A stretch of 64,000 nucleotides of DNA from Heterodera schachtii. Lineage: Eukaryota > Nematoda > Chromadorea > Rhabditida > Heteroderidae. A model generated the notes under the pieces. That model ran no database searches. It was not told where the DNA came from and worked only from the letters and a program-made list of their open reading frames with translations. Location: NCBI GenBank assembly GCA_023374025.1, contig SIJG01000035.1, forward strand, positions 930,001-994,000, in the 5' to 3' direction. The translations under genes and the position numbers were made by a program. Positions 1 to 11,634 of this stretch are shown here, in pieces (positions within the stretch are counted from its first letter, which is position 1; each line of letters opens with the position of its first letter).

Positions 1-532
1 AAAATTTGAAGCAATTAAAGAAAAGTTGAAGCAAAAAAGGAAATTTCAATGGAAAAACAGTGTTAAAATTGAGACGAAAATTGGAAAATTATTAGGCACA
101 AATCGCGCCAAAATATACAAATGGAAAAAAGAATTAAACTCAAATGCAAATAAAAGTTTTTATGAGAAGAAAAAGCACGAATTCAGTGAACGATTTGATG
201 AATTTAAAAGTTTATATGCCCATGGCAAACAGAAAGAATTTATGAAGGAATTGGGCATTTCTAAAAACACATTTATTAGATGGAAAAAAGAATTGGTGCC
301 AAATTACTATAAAAGTAAGTGATTAATTTTTATTTTATATTTTTAATTAATGCCAAATTATATAAAAATTATTTAAGAGTATTATTCCAATGAGGAAAAA
401 TTGCAAAAGATGAAGCAATTTTTCAAAATCAAAGAAATAAACCCAAAAATAAGCGCTGAAAAAATTGCAAAGAAATTGGAAATTGGGTATTCAACTTTGC
501 AAAAATGGAAGAAAGCTTTATTTTTGAATTGA
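1..532 (+). CDS. Triple helix-turn-helix family protein, copy 1 (5' partial)
   Basis: The family is not one I recognise by name. Two exons are visible: one open from the window edge to 314, and 378-532 ending in TGA. The intron 315-377 (GTAAGT...TTTAAG) interrupts a codon after its first base, and the frame continues across it. The product is Lys-rich with three similar units, each ending in a W-K-K type helix: IGKLLGTNRAKIYKWKKEL, then KELGISKNTFIRWKKEL, then KLEIGYSTLQKWKKA. That pattern resembles the homeodomain-like HTH found in transposase and CENP-B type DNA-binding domains, so nucleic-acid binding is inferred. No signal peptide can be seen because the N-terminus is outside the window. 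This is the only copy here without a break in the visible part. Relatives lie at 8383, 24653 (-), 48693, 49711 and 51047. Confidence 0.65.
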
Positions 533-2230
533 ATTTGCTTTGATGATGTTTAATTACTAATTTAATTATTAATATGATTTACATTTAATTGGCTTTCTAT
601 TCGAATTTCGTCAAATTTTGATCGAACCTTGCATGATTAATTTTTAAAACTGAATAAAAATAGCATACCGAAATTAACATAATCGGTGTTTTGCGTAGTT
701 TGCAATTAATTATAATTATTCATCCAATATTTCTTTGGTACTAAAGTATCCATTTTCGCTGGGACTCAGTTGTACCACACCCAGATTGCCTCGGTTCGGT
801 TTATTACTCTGATTTTTAGACCAAGCTCATTAAGAGCTCTCGAATAATACCAAATATGTCTGGGTTTGACCCTTTTAAAAGGTTAGGAGGACACAATTTT
901 GTCCATTTTTTCGTGATTTAAATCGGTTTAAAAACCGGTTTAAACGCTTTGCCGCGCCGTTTTTTTGGTGGTTTAGGCGTTTTCAGCACCTAAGAAAACC
1001 TATAAAAGTGTTTTTATGCAATTTAGAGTCTGGGACCTATGATGGATATTTACCAGTTTCTGTTTAGGGTTAGACCTGAATATCCGGCTTATTTGGACCC
1101 GAAAATATTAAGACCCGTCTAATTCTTTCTAGCAAAATAAGCATGGTTAATTGTATATATTCGTTAAATAAAGTTTCGTTTTGAACTTAATTAAAATTAC
1201 TATTTTAAATTAGACGGTTGCATTTTTGACGAATTTTCATAAAGACTTTTCAAGAATTCCATATCGAAAATTCATCTAGTTTGGTTCAAATTCTATTTAC
1301 AAATTTCTCCATTTAAGATTTTTTTTTTTGAAATTTTTTTATTTCTTTGATATTGCTAACAAAACTATTTCTGTTTTAATAATGTAATTGCTAACTCTTT
1401 CAAGTAATTAATTAATTTATTTTTTAAATATAAATAGTTTTTCAAGACCCGGTCTGTTCCAGTACCGTGGACTCGGCTTTTCTTGACCTCGTCAATACCC
1501 TGACCCGGCTTTTGCCCACATACCCGGTCTCGTGTATTTCATGGTCTCTAATTGCAAATTTCTGGGTTATCTAGTTACCGTATACTTCCAAGTCCTCTCT
1601 AGGCGCAAATTTTGAACATCATTATCATTTAATAAAAACTAATAGCTTTTCATTTATCTAACGGTGCCATATTTTTAAACTACACAAATATTCACTAATC
1701 AAATTTTGCACCAAAATAAGCATTAAAATTAAATTTAAGCAATTAAAAATACACAAAATATAATCACTCAATCAATCAATCATCATTTGATTCGGCGTGT
1801 AATTGTCCATCTCTTTCAACTAATTGAAAAACGTGTATGACAATTTCCTTCGATCTTTATGTTTTGTTGTGACAAAAAGCAGCCGACTCATTACACTAAA
1901 TTTATTTCGAAATTATTTAATTTTATTTTATTTAGATTAAAAATGTATTATTTTTAGATAACTTATATCGTTTTTAGAGCGCTTGACAAAAATTTTGTGA
2001 AAATTAAATCTTTATTTTCAAAATTTAAATGAAAAAATTATATTTACAAATTGATTAATAAAAGTGATTTCTTTAATTTTAAATTAAATTTCCATAATAA
2101 AACCTATTATTTATCTTCATATTAAAATTAGAAATTTATTGAATTATTAAATTTTGATTAATTTTAAAACCCAATTAGTGAAATTTTTCTCATTAAAATT
2201 AAAATTAATTCCGCTATTTTTGAAAACCAA
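533..2230. other. Intergenic, no gene seen
   Basis: AT-rich sequence without a convincing exon on either strand. It holds several GACCCGG-containing phrases (about 1440-1535) that also occur near 4555, probably pieces of a dispersed repeat, and a moderately GC-rich stretch at 920-960. Confidence 0.5.
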
Positions 2231-5200
2231 CTATTGAAGTATGATATGAACATCATTATTGTCATTCAAATCCAATTCAGATGGTGGAAAGCAATGAAAT
2301 GCATTTGAAAGCATTGTTTTCATTTTTAACATTTTCTTTTTCACATTTTTCTCTGCCCGATTTTTTGGTTCGCCCATTTTTGCCAGTCGATGGTCAGCCA
2401 AATTGATGCCAAACAAAATTAATACGTTGAAAAAATTCGCATTAATTTTTGGCATTATGTGCTTCCATTTTTGTTGTAAATTCGAAATTCGTACATTGAA
2501 GACATGTTTTTGTTCAAAAAAATCAACAAATTGTTTATATTCAATGGGCTTACACCACTTTTTATGGCCAAGAATTTTCCATTTTCGTTTCAATATTTTT
2601 TCGCCAACTTGTTCTGTGAGGTAAACAAGAAGTCGATCCGCTATTTGAATTGAAAATTTCACTAAAATATTATTGAAATTTAAATTATTTATTTATATTT
2701 ATATAATCGTATTTTTTAAATGTATTTTAGCATTTTTATATGCTATTTGATTATGAATAATAATTTTCTAAAAAAAAATTTGATCTTGAAAATGCGAAAT
2801 ATTAATTAAAAATGTTCGAAAAATAGCAAATAAGTCAAAATTTAAAATTTAATTTACATTCTTTCCAGTCGTTTTTCATTGTTTCATCCAAAAATTCGCT
2901 TGTAAATTGGTTGAACAATTCTAAATAATTAATTCCATGCTCATTTTCACGCTTATTAGTGCGCTTCAAATCCGCGACAAATTTTGGACTATAAAATTGT
3001 TCCTCATTTCCCGACGAATTTTCTTCAACAATCTCTGATTTCAAATTTGTTTTAATTGCTTTTGGCATTTGATGTTTATAATTTTTTTGATTTTGTCCAC
3101 TAACTTGTTTGTTGGCAACAATAGGTTTTTGTGGCGTTTCGTCAATTTCAAAATTTTCCGGACTATAAAATTTGTCCTCACTTTCTGTCGATGAATTTGG
3201 TGACACAATTTGATTTTTCGTTTTGTCTGGCATTGTATTTTTTGTCCCATTTTTTAAAACATTTTTATTTGGTTGAAAATATTCAGTTTTATGTTCCATA
3301 ACTTGTTCATTGGGATTTGCAAATTTAATAAGACCGCGTTTAGTTGTCGTTTGTTGAACAGGTTGCAGAATCTAATTTAGCTAATTAATTAATAAATTAA
3401 TCAAATTAATTAATATGAATTATAAACAAAAGTTAAATAAATGATTAAATAGCAATAATTAGCACATATTCACTCTATATAATATTCCGAAATTTTTGTC
3501 ATAATATTCAAATTCTTTGAAAAATTTTAATATTAACATTTATTAATGAAATTTATTAAAATTTAAATAAATTAAACAATATTAATAGCATTTACCAATC
3601 CTTTGCTCGAAAATTCTATTTCTTTTACTGGTTCAACAAATTGTTGGTAACACTTGTCCTGAGTGTCCTTCAAAATTTCCAAGTACGCCACTTGGAACAT
3701 GCCACTAAACTTTGTCTTGATTGCCCGGTTTGGCAAAGCACTTAATTTTTCCAAAATTTTTAGCATATCCGTGCCAACATGGAGCCCAATTATTCGGCTG
3801 ACAGCTTTGAAAAAAAATTGAATTTTATTAATAAAATTGAATTTTTAATTTCTAATATTATTTAAATATTAAATGTGCAAAAATATATATTAATTTGATT
3901 ATTTAAAATTAAGTTTAAAATTAAATTTAATTTTTAATATTACTTTTGAAAATAATAAAATTAATATTTAAAAAAATAATTATAATTATTATAAAAAAAT
4001 TCAAAAAAAAAAGAATAAAAATTAATTGTGAATTTGTAGAATAATTTTACCATCAAAATTCCTTTTCAAATTAGCTTCATTTAATGTTTTGGCTAAATAC
4101 TCATATTCTGAGTCGGTCTCCAAAAGCCCAGAAATTTCAAGTAAATTGCGAATTTTTGCAAAATTAGCTCTTGCCATATTTTCTTTCAGTGCTCGTGTTT
4201 CAGCATTTGTTTGCTCCAGCGTTTTTTGTTTGTTATTTTTAAATATACTAAATAAAATAAAAATCAATTTTTTAATTATTTCAGAGATTCCAACCGAAAT
4301 CAAACCCTTAATTCCGTTGCCGACAATTAAAATAACTTTGGATACTTTTGGCCATAAGTTTGTTCAAACTTGACCAAATTTTTTTAAATTTAGGTGAGCT
4401 AATAGAGAACTCTCTTAGGGTTATCGAAATATATCAAAAATGATGACTTAGACAAAAGTTATGGGCAGTTTTTTTTTTGTTGAAAATTAGTTAAGGATTG
4501 TTTTGTCAAAAAAAAAAATTTGCTAGACAAAATGCTGAAATATATTTATGTACCAGACCCGGCCTTGCTCTTCTAGTAAATATTACTATACAGGGTGCGG
4601 CATAAGTTTTGCAACCCGCCTTTCCATGGAAAATTCCAGTTCAAAATAAAAAGAAAATCATATAACTTGGCAATTTCATTTAATAGGAACTTAGTTATTA
4701 GAAAATTACATCAAAAGTCCAAAGTAGCTACGCGATTCGCATCAAATTAGGCGCTGAAGGAGGCTTTTCATCGTGCCTGGGACGAAATTGCCGAAAAAAG
4801 GGGTGCGGACATTTTGGTTAATTTTCGGAAGCGTTTGGACGCATGTATCTCAGCCCATAGTGGCTACTTTGGAGTTTTAATGTAATTTTCTAATTACTAA
4901 GTTCCTATTGAATGATACTGTCACGATTTGGGGTTTTCTTTTTATTTTGAACTGGAATTTTCCATGGAAAGGCGGGTTGCAGAACTTATGCCGCACCCTG
5001 TACTTATTTCATGAATTAGAACGCGCTAGTCGCAAAAAATAAACCTTTTAAAAAATGAATTTTTCTTCGCCCCTTCTGCTGGGGTGGTGGTTGTTTGTGA
5101 ATTCTGTGACTTCTGCTGCTGCACATATTTAAGGAATTCAATGCAAGAAAAATTGAACTGTGTGGCAAAATATTTTGTGGGAGCCGAATTATATTCGAAA

Positions 5201-7677
5201 AATACCTAAATAATATTTTAAAAAAATAGAAATCAGCAATAAATTACTTATTTATTAACTAATATTTGATTTTTTTTTTAATTAAAATTCTTAAAAATAT
5301 TATAAATATTTAAAATCTTTTTCTAGCTTCAACATAATTTCATATTGAAATAGAAAACAAAATTTAAAAATTTTTAATCTAATCTAAAAAATTTTCGGGA
5401 AAATTTTTAAAGAAAACCCTAAATTATTCAACTAAGAATTTTAGTTTTACCATCAATTCCCTTAATAAATTATTCATTTTTGACATTCTAATCAAAATTT
5501 CGTCGCCATGCCAAACAAATTGTTGTTTCCGTTCGTCATTAATATTTTGTACAATTTCGCATTTGTCATCTTCGGGTGAGCAGTAAATATCCGCCCAATT
5601 TCTCCAAGCATTACACTCATTGAAAATGCTATTTACTAACTTTAAAGTGAAATTTTTTGTTAGAAAAACATAAAAAATTTATAAGTTTTAAAACTAATAA
5701 ATTTAAAATAATTCATTAATTCAAAATTATTTTATAAAATTAAGATTGTTAGTTCATTTAATTTTTTAACTTCATTATCAAATGGAAACCGGAAAGCGGA
5801 TGAAAAATAATTTGTGTAATATCTGAATTCAAGACAGAGTCCCATGCTTAATTTACACAAACATAGAATATAAAAAGGGGAAAGTCGCCAAGAGGGATTC
5901 GAACCTAAGCCAATTTTAAACTGTGCAGGTTCTAACCACTGAGCTACAGAATTTTGTAGCAATTCCATTAAACCTAATATTAAAATAATATAATTAATTT
6001 TTAAATTTTTATAATTTTTCATTAATTTTTAATTTGCCACCTTTTCATTATCAATTGTTTGTCTATTATTGATAGATTCAATTCGTTGGACCAAAAGTGC
6101 GTAGTCATACATTCGCTGCTTTTTCACCTTTTGGCGAAAATCATCCAAAAGTTGCGCACGCGAAGGCATCGCTGTTCGTATTTTGAATTTTTCGTTATAT
6201 TCACGAATAACGGATGATATTTCATGCTTTGGACGGCCAAGAAAAATTTCGGCCAAAACGTAGAAATTTTCATCATTTTTAGCACTGACTAAATTAATTT
6301 ATTATTATTATGAATTTTTGCTTAAGAAAAGAAATTGGCATTCCGAGTCAACACGGGAATAGCAAATTGTAGGATTAGATGGAGCCATGCGATAGCATAT
6401 TCCGGGATTTCGGTATCCAGCTCTCAGTTTCTCAGTTATTGTAAAAAAAGAATTTTTTGAAATTTTTTCTTTTCACAATTGACTTTTTATTCGGCTATCT
6501 CTAGGCTGCTATTTATTTTATTTTTAAAATTTAATCAGTTTCTAAAACCCATTCATTAAAAGAAATTGGGTTTTTCAAAATTGTTACATTTTAATTATTT
6601 TTTCAATTTCAATTTTTTTAAATGAACTCCTACCGTTTCCCCGTTGTGTTAGAGCTTTATGGACAATTTCGGCCATCAAAATTTCACGCTGTTTAAGCAT
6701 TCCCTCAAGCATCTTGGCCACTTCATTATATTTGGAAGCAGTTGAAAACAAATTTGCTTTTTTCAGTTTGGCCAATTCCGCATTTGAGGGCCAAAAAATT
6801 TTGTTCAAACAACGACCTTCATTTGGATTTAAAAAATGATGCTTTGTCTTAAAAAAATTTAGCATTAGCGATCGTTTAGGGCGTCCAAAAAATGCGTCAG
6901 TGGAAATCCGAACCCCCTGACCTGAATTCGAACAAAAAGTCGAAAAATCAAATTTTCTGATTAATATATTTTTGGTTCAAAAACGGCTTAAAGATTTCTT
7001 ATTGCAGGATTTATGGCTTTCGTTTGTTTCCGTGTATTTAAACCGATTTTGAACCAAAAATGCTAATTTCGAAAATTTGGTCTTTCGACTTTTTGTTCGA
7101 ATTCGGTTCCGGAGGTTCGAAATTCAGAATGATGTATAGAACTTTTAGACTATAATTTTGGAGGTATTTAAAATATTTAAATGTTTTTTATTTTTCTTAA
7201 GAATTAACTTGCGCAACAGCTGCTGATCATTCCGCCCTTTTTCATTGTCGGTTTCGTTGAGCTTTTGCACAAAATGAATGTGCCATTTCATAGCGTTTAT
7301 TCGGTGCCAAAAAAGTTAAAAATTTGGCAATTTTTCGCCAACCATTTTGTTGACCAACATATCTTTTTTCAATTAAATGCACAATAAAAGTGAATTCATC
7401 TCGAAGTTTGTCCGTTTCCAGTTGATTTGGACATAATTTTTCTTCTAAAAATTTAAATTTTTAATTAAATTGAAAAACTTAAAAATAAAAGTTAAAATAT
7501 TAAAAAAAAAACATTTTCCTTAAATCCACAAATATCTTTTTGAATTTTTTATCATTTTTACTACCTTTTGGATGTGTTTATAAATTGATAATATTTACCA
7601 TCTTTTTCGGAGTTTGAACCATTTACACAAATAACTAATACTATAATAAGAGAAAAGTTGGCATAATATAAACACAT
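2231..7677 (-). CDS. Large unknown secreted protein, ten exons
   Basis: I do not recognise the family. Reading down the minus strand, exons are 7677-7599, 7444-7209, ~6894-6634, 6288-6041, 5639-5451, 5205-5045, 4247-4051, 3804-3596, 3371-2858 and 2661-2231. Every junction from 6634 onward keeps frame with GT-AG signals. The first exon encodes a hydrophobic signal peptide (MCLYYANFSLIIVLVICVNG), so export is predicted. Exons 3 and 4 carry a repeated unit that starts FxGRPK and continues with a (W/M)PSxAxL motif. Exon 9 has two acidic FYSP repeats. The last exon is basic, with paired Trp/Lys. Total length is about 840 residues. Problem area: exon 2 reads into TGA at 7242-7244, while a +1 frame stays open to a donor at 7208, and the exon 3 acceptor is obscured by a palindromic insertion. 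The gene may therefore be damaged or mis-assembled there. Confidence 0.6.
4591..5000. mobile_element. Mariner-type MITE, 410 bp
   Basis: Ends are CAGGGTGCGGCATAAG and its reverse complement, and the inverted repeat extends inwards for roughly 60 bp (both arms contain TTTCCATGGAAA). TA dinucleotides flank both ends (4589-4590 and 5001-5002), as expected for Tc1/mariner target duplication. No transposase frame is present. It sits inside the intron between exons 6 and 7 of the minus-strand secreted-protein gene. Confidence 0.85.
5884..5955 (-). pseudogene. tRNA-like sequence, degenerate
   Basis: The minus strand reads TAGCTCAGTGGTTAGA (a good A-box/D-arm) followed about 30 bases later by GGTTCGAATCC (a perfect B-box/T-loop). 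The acceptor arms do not pair, the T stem pairs only at its G-G/C-C end, and no clean anticodon stem forms. It is therefore a tRNA pseudogene or the head of a tRNA-derived SINE rather than a working tRNA. It lies in an intron of the surrounding secreted-protein gene. Confidence 0.55.
6906..7121. repeat. Palindromic MITE-like foldback, ~216 bp
   Basis: The left arm (GAATTCGAACAAAAAGTCGA, then TTTTTGGTTCAAAA) and the right arm are imperfect inverted copies over about 80 bases each, with a short unique centre. The element sits against the 5' edge of exon 3 of the minus-strand gene, and the expected splice acceptor cannot be placed cleanly there. Confidence 0.7.
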
Positions 7678-8382
7678 TTCGGCAAAACAAAAATTTTCTA
7701 TTCGTTCAGAGTTTCTCTAAAAAGGATGAAAATTTTTTGACATGAAAAATAATTTAATAAAAATTATATAAATTACTACTATTATAATGACATCATTTTT
7801 TAAATGAATGAAAAAATATTATAATTTAATAATAATAACTAAAAAAAAATCAATTAGACGAAGAGAAATGTGCTTGTAAAATATATGAATGAATCTGAAA
7901 TGTTTTGCTTCACACATGATAAAAGTGGAAATGAAAATTTCAAAAGATGGCGAGTGACTTTCCCTAAGTCCTAAAAAAAATTATGTAAATTTTTTTTGTA
8001 AAGTATCTACTGTCAGGATCGCTCCAGCATTCTTAAACAAAAAATTTCAGCAAAATTTTTTAGTTTTAAAGAAAATTCGGTTTTTTAGGGGGTAGGTTTG
8101 GTGATTTTTAACCAGTAGAAATACTATTGTATTAAAACATTAAAAATATATTTCAAAAAATAACTCGATTTTTTCAAAAAAGAAGGGTTTTTCTTAAAAA
8201 TTCCCTGAAGTTTTTGCCGATTTTCCATAACCTTATAATTGAAAAATCCAAGAAAGTTGTTTATTAAAATGGAAAAAAGAACTTAAGTTTCTAATGAGTT
8301 TTTGAATTATAATATTACAATATTTAAGATTAATATGTGCAAAAATAATTTTAATTAAATCTGTAGATTGGTCAATTTTAAA
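7678..8382. other. Intergenic, no gene seen
   Basis: Upstream side of the minus-strand secreted-protein gene. Very AT-rich, with no coding frame, RNA gene or clear repeat found. Confidence 0.45.
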
Positions 8383-10043
8383 CCGAAAGAATTTGCGAAG
8401 AAATTGGGGCATTGGTGGAGAAACATTTCTAAAATGGAAAAATGAATTTGAAAATTAAGAGCTTTATTACTTATTAAAATTTAAATTATTTTTGTGAGTT
8501 ATTCCAATCAGGGGTGTGCGAAATTTCGTGTCGTTTTCGTGTCGTCCCCTTTTTTCGTCACTTTTTGAGTTTCGTTTTTGTGTTTCGTTTTCGTCCGTCA
8601 AAAAATTTTCGTTTCGTTTTCGTTTTCGTATTTAAAAATTTTAAATTTTTGTTTCGTTTTCGTCAGACGGAATTTGGACGAAAAAGACGAAAATATTTAC
8701 ACCCTTAAGAATCACTTTTTTGGAAAAATAAGACATCTTGTGTGCAAATGCCACATTTTTCTTTACAAAATTCATTGAAAATTCCAAAATTCTTCCCGGC
8801 GGCGCCTGTCGGTACCACCGGCCCCCAAAATTCCCCTAAAAATTTCAAAGTCTGCCCTTAAAATTGCCAATTTTCAGTGAAAATATGTTAAAAACGGTCA
8901 AAAATTAAAATTTTCCTTATTTTTCTCAAAAAATGGCTCAAAATCACAAAAATAAACTATTTTTTAAGCGCAGGTTTTTGTCGGCCAAATGTCATTTTTT
9001 TAAATTTTCAGTTGGGAGCCCTGAATTTAATTAATTTCCATTTTTCCGGCCTCCCCTATGTGCACAGCCGGACGTTAATCCTAAACGAACTTTCAAAATA
9101 AAGTTTAAAAAAAACAAAAAAATAATAATAATAATTTTCTGGTGCAAAATTCAAATTTTTAAAAATTTACTTTTATATTAGAATCTGTACAGAATGTCCA
9201 TTTTTGGAGTTCCAATGATTTGTGACTAATTTTTTATTTAGTTTTAATCAATTTTAGAACAAGAATGAAAAATTTTAAAAAATTTGAATTTTCAATTTTT
9301 TGTTCGAATTCGGCTTCGGGCTTTTGAATTAGTATAAATTGATGTCAGTTTTGTGATCAGCGACCACAAAATCCCCCAGGGAAGGCGTTTTAAACGATTT
9401 TTTGAAATTTTTATTTTTTCGAAAAATCGGGGGGACAAAGCACATTAAATATATAATATTTTTTAAATTTCAGGGGGGTGACAAAAAGGATAAGAACCAA
9501 AATCAGCGCATGAAATTCTTTTAAATGTAAAAAAATTCACCACCGATGCATATCGGAATCGCTCGACTCATTTACTTTAAGACTTTATAAAAATTAACTT
9601 ATTAGAGCCACATCAGCTTTTCCACCTACTAGGATTTTTATTCCCTTAGTTTGAGGACACAATTTAAAATTTAATGTTTTTAATTGTGGATTAAATAAGT
9701 TCAAAAAATTTTCGTGTTTTTCGTTTCGTTTCGTACGAAAACGGTTATTTTTTCGTTTTCGTGTTTTGTTTTCGTCCAAGAAAAAATTTTCGTTTCGTTT
9801 TCGTTTTCGAGTTTTAAAATTTTTAATTTTGGTTTCGTGTTTCGTTTTCGTGAAAAATAAATATTTTCGTTTCGTTTTCGTTTTCGAAAATTATTTTTTT
9901 TGGTTTTCGCACACCCCTGATTCCAATGAGGAAAAAAAAGAATTGATGAAACAATATTTAGAATTTAAAGAAAGAGACTAAAAATTACCGACAAAAAATT
10001 GCTAAGAAATTGGGAATATGCTAATCAACTCTTAGGAATTTGA
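8383..10043 (+). pseudogene. HTH family relic interrupted by a hAT element
   Basis: 8383-8458 matches the end of exon 1 of the HTH family (PKEFAKKLG, then GGETFLKWKNEFEN and TAA), with one extra base after the GGG. 8500-8508 plus 9920-10043 match the start of exon 2 (SNEEKKELMKQYLEFKERD), followed by stops and decay where the third HTH unit should be. The 1411-bp insertion falls exactly within the Ser-Asn codons that begin this exon in the intact relatives. Upstream parts of the gene were not found. Confidence 0.7.
8509..9919. mobile_element. Non-autonomous hAT-type element, 1411 bp
   Basis: Terminal inverted repeats CAGGGGTGTGCGAAA / TTTTCGCACACCCCTG fit the CAGGG(G/T)TG consensus of hAT transposons. 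A perfect 8-bp target duplication, ATTCCAAT, flanks it (8501-8508 and 9920-9927). Both subterminal regions are crowded with TTTCGT/TTTTCG motifs in one orientation (8520-8690 and 9715-9890). A GC-rich hairpin motif lies at 8796-8821. No transposase coding sequence is visible. Confidence 0.9.
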
Positions 10044-11634
10044 CAGAGAAATTTGCTTAAGTTTCGATTTTATGAAAGCATAATTTTTAATTGGACCATT
10101 ATAATTTGTCTTCACTTTTTTTACTTTTATTTTTGTTCCGATAATATAACATAAACAAAATTAATCTCCTTTTTTTTAATATAAAAAGTGAATTTAAAAT
10201 TTGGTTTTTCCTGACCAGACCTTCGTAAAATTTGTAATTTTCCCATGTCTCGGACATATAAATTTATTTGCATTTAAATTTGGATAAAAAATGAATCATA
10301 CAGGGTGTGCCAAAGCAGGCCCGTATCTAGGGGGGGGGGGGATGGGGGGGGGGGGCACGTGCCCCCCCCCCCCCCGAAATGAAAAATCAAAAAATTATCT
10401 TCTGAAAATTTTGCACATTTTCTTATCATATTGCATTTAATTTTCCAAAAATTGTTCCCTGCGGCGCCTATCGGCACCGCCGGGCCTCAATTCGAGCATT
10501 ATTTTTTGAAAATTTGAGCCCAAAATGGAAAAATTGTGATTTTTCGGCGCAAAACCGCTAATAATTTTTTTGGCTCCGCGCTGAAGATTTTGAAAATAGC
10601 AGCTAGTACAAAAAACAATTTTTGGCCAGAAGAGCAAAAAAAAAAAAAAAATTAAATAATTGCTATTATGAATTAATATAATTGAAATGACTAAGAATTG
10701 ATCAAAGTTAATAAAAACGCCAATTGACCACTCTATTAATGAATGTTGACAGACCTTTCTTGAAATACCAAAAGATTATTAATGCTGTCATTTTTTAAAA
10801 ATTAAATATAAATTAAGAAAAATAATATAATTTAATTAAATGTTTGCAATAATAAAAGTTCAAATATTATCTGAATTTCTTTAATTTTTTTTTGTTTACA
10901 CTCTCCGAAAAAATTTACCAATCTTCACGCATATTAAAAAACATAAAAATAAATTTATATCGGAATATGTTTAAAGTTAAAATAATTTTTGAAAAAAAAA
11001 ATTGGAACAAATTCCTTCAAAATTTATCAAAAAGTAAAGAAATAGTAAAACAATTTTATGAAAATAAATGATAGCAACAGACTTTTGATATAGAAAATAA
11101 GCAACAATGGAATTGTGACAGCAATTTAAAAGTTCCCACAGAAAAGAAAAGAAATTTAAATAAAAAGATGAAACCGAAAATGAAATTATGACAGCTAAGG
11201 GATCCGATTATTTAGGTTACGAAAAATCGCAAAATTAGGCACCAAATAAACATGAAAATCATCAATGCCGAAAAATGCAAAAAATATTTACGATTTTCGG
11301 CGCAAAATACATAAAAACAAAATTTTGTGTTGTTTTTGAATTGCAAAATGATAAAATATTTTTAAGATTTTTTTTGAAAAAAGGAAATTTTGAAAATTTT
11401 GGCATGAAAGAAATTAAATATATTGGTGAACTTCTGAGAAAATTTTCCAATATTTTTCCTGATCTATTTTTTGGGATCGTTTTCTTCAATAAATTTTTTG
11501 TTAAAGAATTTCTGAAAATTCCTGAAAATATATTTAAAGTGTCAAAATAGGTTAAAAAAAGGCGCTTAGGAATTTTACGCAAAAAATTCCAAAAATAACC
11601 GGAACATTATTGACACAGCTAACAAATGCTCTTC
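10044..11634. other. Intergenic repeats, no gene
   Basis: Contains an element end CAGGGTGTGCC at about 10301, a G/C homopolymer hairpin, a GC-rich hairpin motif at 10459-10483, and at 11040-11600 sequence that reappears inverted at 34460-35040 downstream of the related gene copy. The reading frames over 11262-11582 fall in this duplicated noncoding flank. Confidence 0.5.
10330..10375. repeat. G-tract / C-tract hairpin
   Basis: Twelve G, AT, twelve G, CACGTG, then fourteen C. The G run and C run around CACGTG are perfectly complementary, and the two G runs could also form a quadruplex. The exact run lengths may be assembly-dependent. Confidence 0.8.

Noticed and set aside
11262..11582. Overlapping frames on both strands of about 90-106 codons
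   Set aside because: The same sequence is present inverted at about 34500-34850 with frames broken; it is duplicated noncoding flank rich in F/K codons from AT bias.
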